A stretch of DNA of 64,000 nucleotides, taken from the NCBI RefSeq assembly GCF_038002345.1, contig NZ_JBBOCJ010000001.1:2914001-2978000 (forward strand). Direction: 5' to 3'. The translations under genes and the position numbers were made by a program. The DNA comes from Paenibacillus sp. FSL M7-0420. Its GTDB lineage: Bacteria; Bacillota; Bacilli; Paenibacillales; Paenibacillaceae. The notes under the pieces are model-generated. The model was not told the DNA's origin. It made no database searches and was given only the letters and a program-made list of their open reading frames with translations. Below, in pieces: positions 62,830 through 64,000 of the stretch. Numbering within the stretch: position 1 is the first letter of the stretch; each line of letters opens with the position of its first letter.

Positions 62830-63771
62830 ATGAGAATAGTGTTCATGGGAACACCGGCCTTTGCAGTCCCCTCCCTGCGGATGCTGCTAGAAGAGGGCTA
62901 TGAGGTAGTGGCTGTGGTGACTCAGCCGGACCGGCCGCAAGGCCGCAAGAAGACGCTGGCCCCATCCCCGGTGAAGGCGGCTGCACTGGAGCTGGGACTG
63001 CCGGTCCTTCAGCCCGAACGGCTGCGCCGCCCTGAATCGGTGGCTGAGCTGGCGGCCTATGAGCCGGATCTGATTGTTACCGCCGCTTATGGACAGATTC
63101 TTCCGAAGAGCGTTCTGGAGCTGCCGGCGAACGGATGTGTGAATGTTCATGGCTCACTGCTGCCCAAGTACCGGGGCGGTGCTCCGATACAGCGCTGTAT
63201 CATGAACGGCGAGAAGGTGACCGGTGTGACGCTGATGTATATGGCGGAAGGATTGGACACCGGAGATATGATCTCGCGGGTGGAGGTAGCGATAGAGGAT
63301 GACGATACTTCAGGAACGCTGTTCGAGAAGCTAAGCGTGGCCGGACGGGAGCTTCTCAAGGCAGAGATGCCGCGACTGGCTGCCGGCCGTGTAGAAGCTG
63401 CCGTGCAGGATGACAGTGAAGCAACCTATGCGCCGAATCTAAACCGGGAAGATGAACGGATCGACTGGAGCCGGGGCTCGCTGGAGCTATACAACCAGAT
63501 TCGCGGCCTGGTGCCGTTCTCGGGTGCGTTCACCCTGTGGAACGGCGAGACCTTCAAGGCATGGGCGGCGGTGAAGCCGCAGGCGGAGGAACAGCCGGGC
63601 GGTAGCGCGGCTCCGGGCACCGTGCTGTCCGTGAGCGAACGCGGCGTTGAGGTGAAGACCGGTGACGGGACGCTGCGGCTTACAAGCGTCCAGCCTGCCG
63701 GCAAAAAAGCCATGAGCGCAGCCGACTTCAGCCGTGGTGCAACCCTCGCACCCGGCACGGTGCTCGGTTGA
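62830..63771 (+). CDS. fmt: Methionyl-tRNA formyltransferase
   Basis: Formylates initiator Met-tRNA using 10-formyl-THF. The 313-residue protein has the hydrolase-like N-terminal domain with FMGTPAFA, GQILPKSVLELP and HGSLLPKYRGGAPIQ, and a C-terminal OB-like domain. Start at ATG 62830, with GAGGAG upstream; a GTG at 62821 overlaps the def stop region. Its stop (TGA) overlaps the rsmB TTG by 4 bp. Confidence 0.95.
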   Translation: MRIVFMGTPAFAVPSLRMLLEEGYEVVAVVTQPDRPQGRKKTLAPSPVKAAALELGLPVLQPERLRRPESVAELAAYEPDLIVTAAYGQILPKSVLELPANGCVNVHGSLLPKYRGGAPIQRCIMNGEKVTGVTLMYMAEGLDTGDMISRVEVAIEDDDTSGTLFEKLSVAGRELLKAEMPRLAAGRVEAAVQDDSEATYAPNLNREDERIDWSRGSLELYNQIRGLVPFSGAFTLWNGETFKAWAAVKPQAEEQPGGSAAPGTVLSVSERGVEVKTGDGTLRLTSVQPAGKKAMSAADFSRGATLAPGTVLG

Positions 63772-64000
63772 GCGCGGGCGGTAAGGGAGGCGGCGGACCG
63801 CGTCCGCGTACTTCCGGCAATCAGCCTGCGGCCTCCGGCACAAAGCCTGCCCCCGGCAGAACCGGCGGAGCGGGCCGGAATCGGCCGGGCGGCAAGCCTG
63901 CTGCGCCAGCTTCTGCGCGGGAGGTTGCTCTTGATATTCTGGTGCGCGTAGAGCAACAGGGTGCTTACAGTAACCTGTTGCTGGGAAGCAGCCTCCAGAA
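63768..64000 (+). CDS. rsmB: 16S rRNA (cytosine(967)-C(5))-methyltransferase, N-terminal part
   Basis: A partial gene: about 77 codons are visible before the window ends. TTG 63768 overlaps the fmt stop (TTGA). The first ~48 residues are a Gly/Pro/Ala/Arg-rich disordered stretch unlike a folded domain. From about residue 50 the NusB-like domain of RsmB begins (AREVALDILVRVEQQGAYSNLLL). The synteny fmt-rsmB (yloM) supports the call. The true start could also lie nearer to residue 45 if a closer start is used. Confidence 0.85.
   Translation, partial: MSAGGKGGGGPRPRTSGNQPAASGTKPAPGRTGGAGRNRPGGKPAAPASAREVALDILVRVEQQGAYSNLLLGSSLQ

Overview
The window looks like a chromosomal segment of a Paenibacillus-type endospore former (Bacillota, Paenibacillaceae). 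The evidence is a gerA-type germination operon, RemA, RicF (YlbF), YlbG, YlaN and CcpA, moderately high GC with frequent TTG/GTG starts, strong Shine-Dalgarno sites, and a 3' end that follows the Bacillus subtilis ylo order (yloA-yloB, then yloC-remA-gmk-rpoZ-coaBC-priA-def-fmt-rsmB). I see no prophage, insertion sequence, CRISPR array, rRNA or tRNA. It is mostly ordinary core chromosome, and the unusual content is in the intergenic DNA.

Layout. 0-6.2 kb: metabolic genes (gnd, aroK, rhodanese, aroA, GNAT, CoA-binding protein). 6.2-11.1 kb: a nuclease-fold/winged-helix protein, a 400-bp repeat-rich spacer, and a PTS operon (EIICBA-EI, no HPr gene). 11.2-19.2 kb: an ECF-like sigma/anti-sigma pair, a PfpI protein, a zinc-ribbon protein, ccpA, mtnN and the divergent acuA/acsA pair with a cre-like site between them. 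19.2-30.9 kb: a class A PBP, rpsD with a long leader, a GAF-GGDEF protein, a lipoprotein, an M29 aminopeptidase, an HPr-like protein without the catalytic histidine, ylaN, a Ca2+/H+ antiporter and an Asp23 protein. 30.9-43.4 kb: ftsW-like and yugN-like genes, an M20 hydrolase, an XPB-type helicase with its partner, ylbF-ylbG, a MarR/MFS pair, a LysR regulator and a PHP phosphoesterase. 43.8-64 kb: rqcH/yloB, dapF, the gerA operon, the yitJ-like methionine gene, then the yloC-to-rsmB housekeeping run, cut by the window end inside rsmB.

Functional threads. Carbon control is over-represented: a PTS permease with EI, CcpA, a near-consensus cre site at acsA/acuA, and an HPr paralogue that keeps the Ser46-type site but not His15. 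Sporulation, biofilm and germination functions (gerA operon, RemA, RicF) are also present.

The most interesting signals are non-coding. (1) Eighteen perfect copies of a 9-bp unit lie just upstream of the PTS promoter. (2) Three intergenic repeat families, unrelated in sequence, sit at about 7.0, 22.5 and 43.7 kb; all have about 51-bp spacing, and each has a small dyad with a 5-nt loop at its core, weakest in the third. (3) A perfect 14-bp inverted repeat has the dapF Shine-Dalgarno sequence inside its 3' arm.
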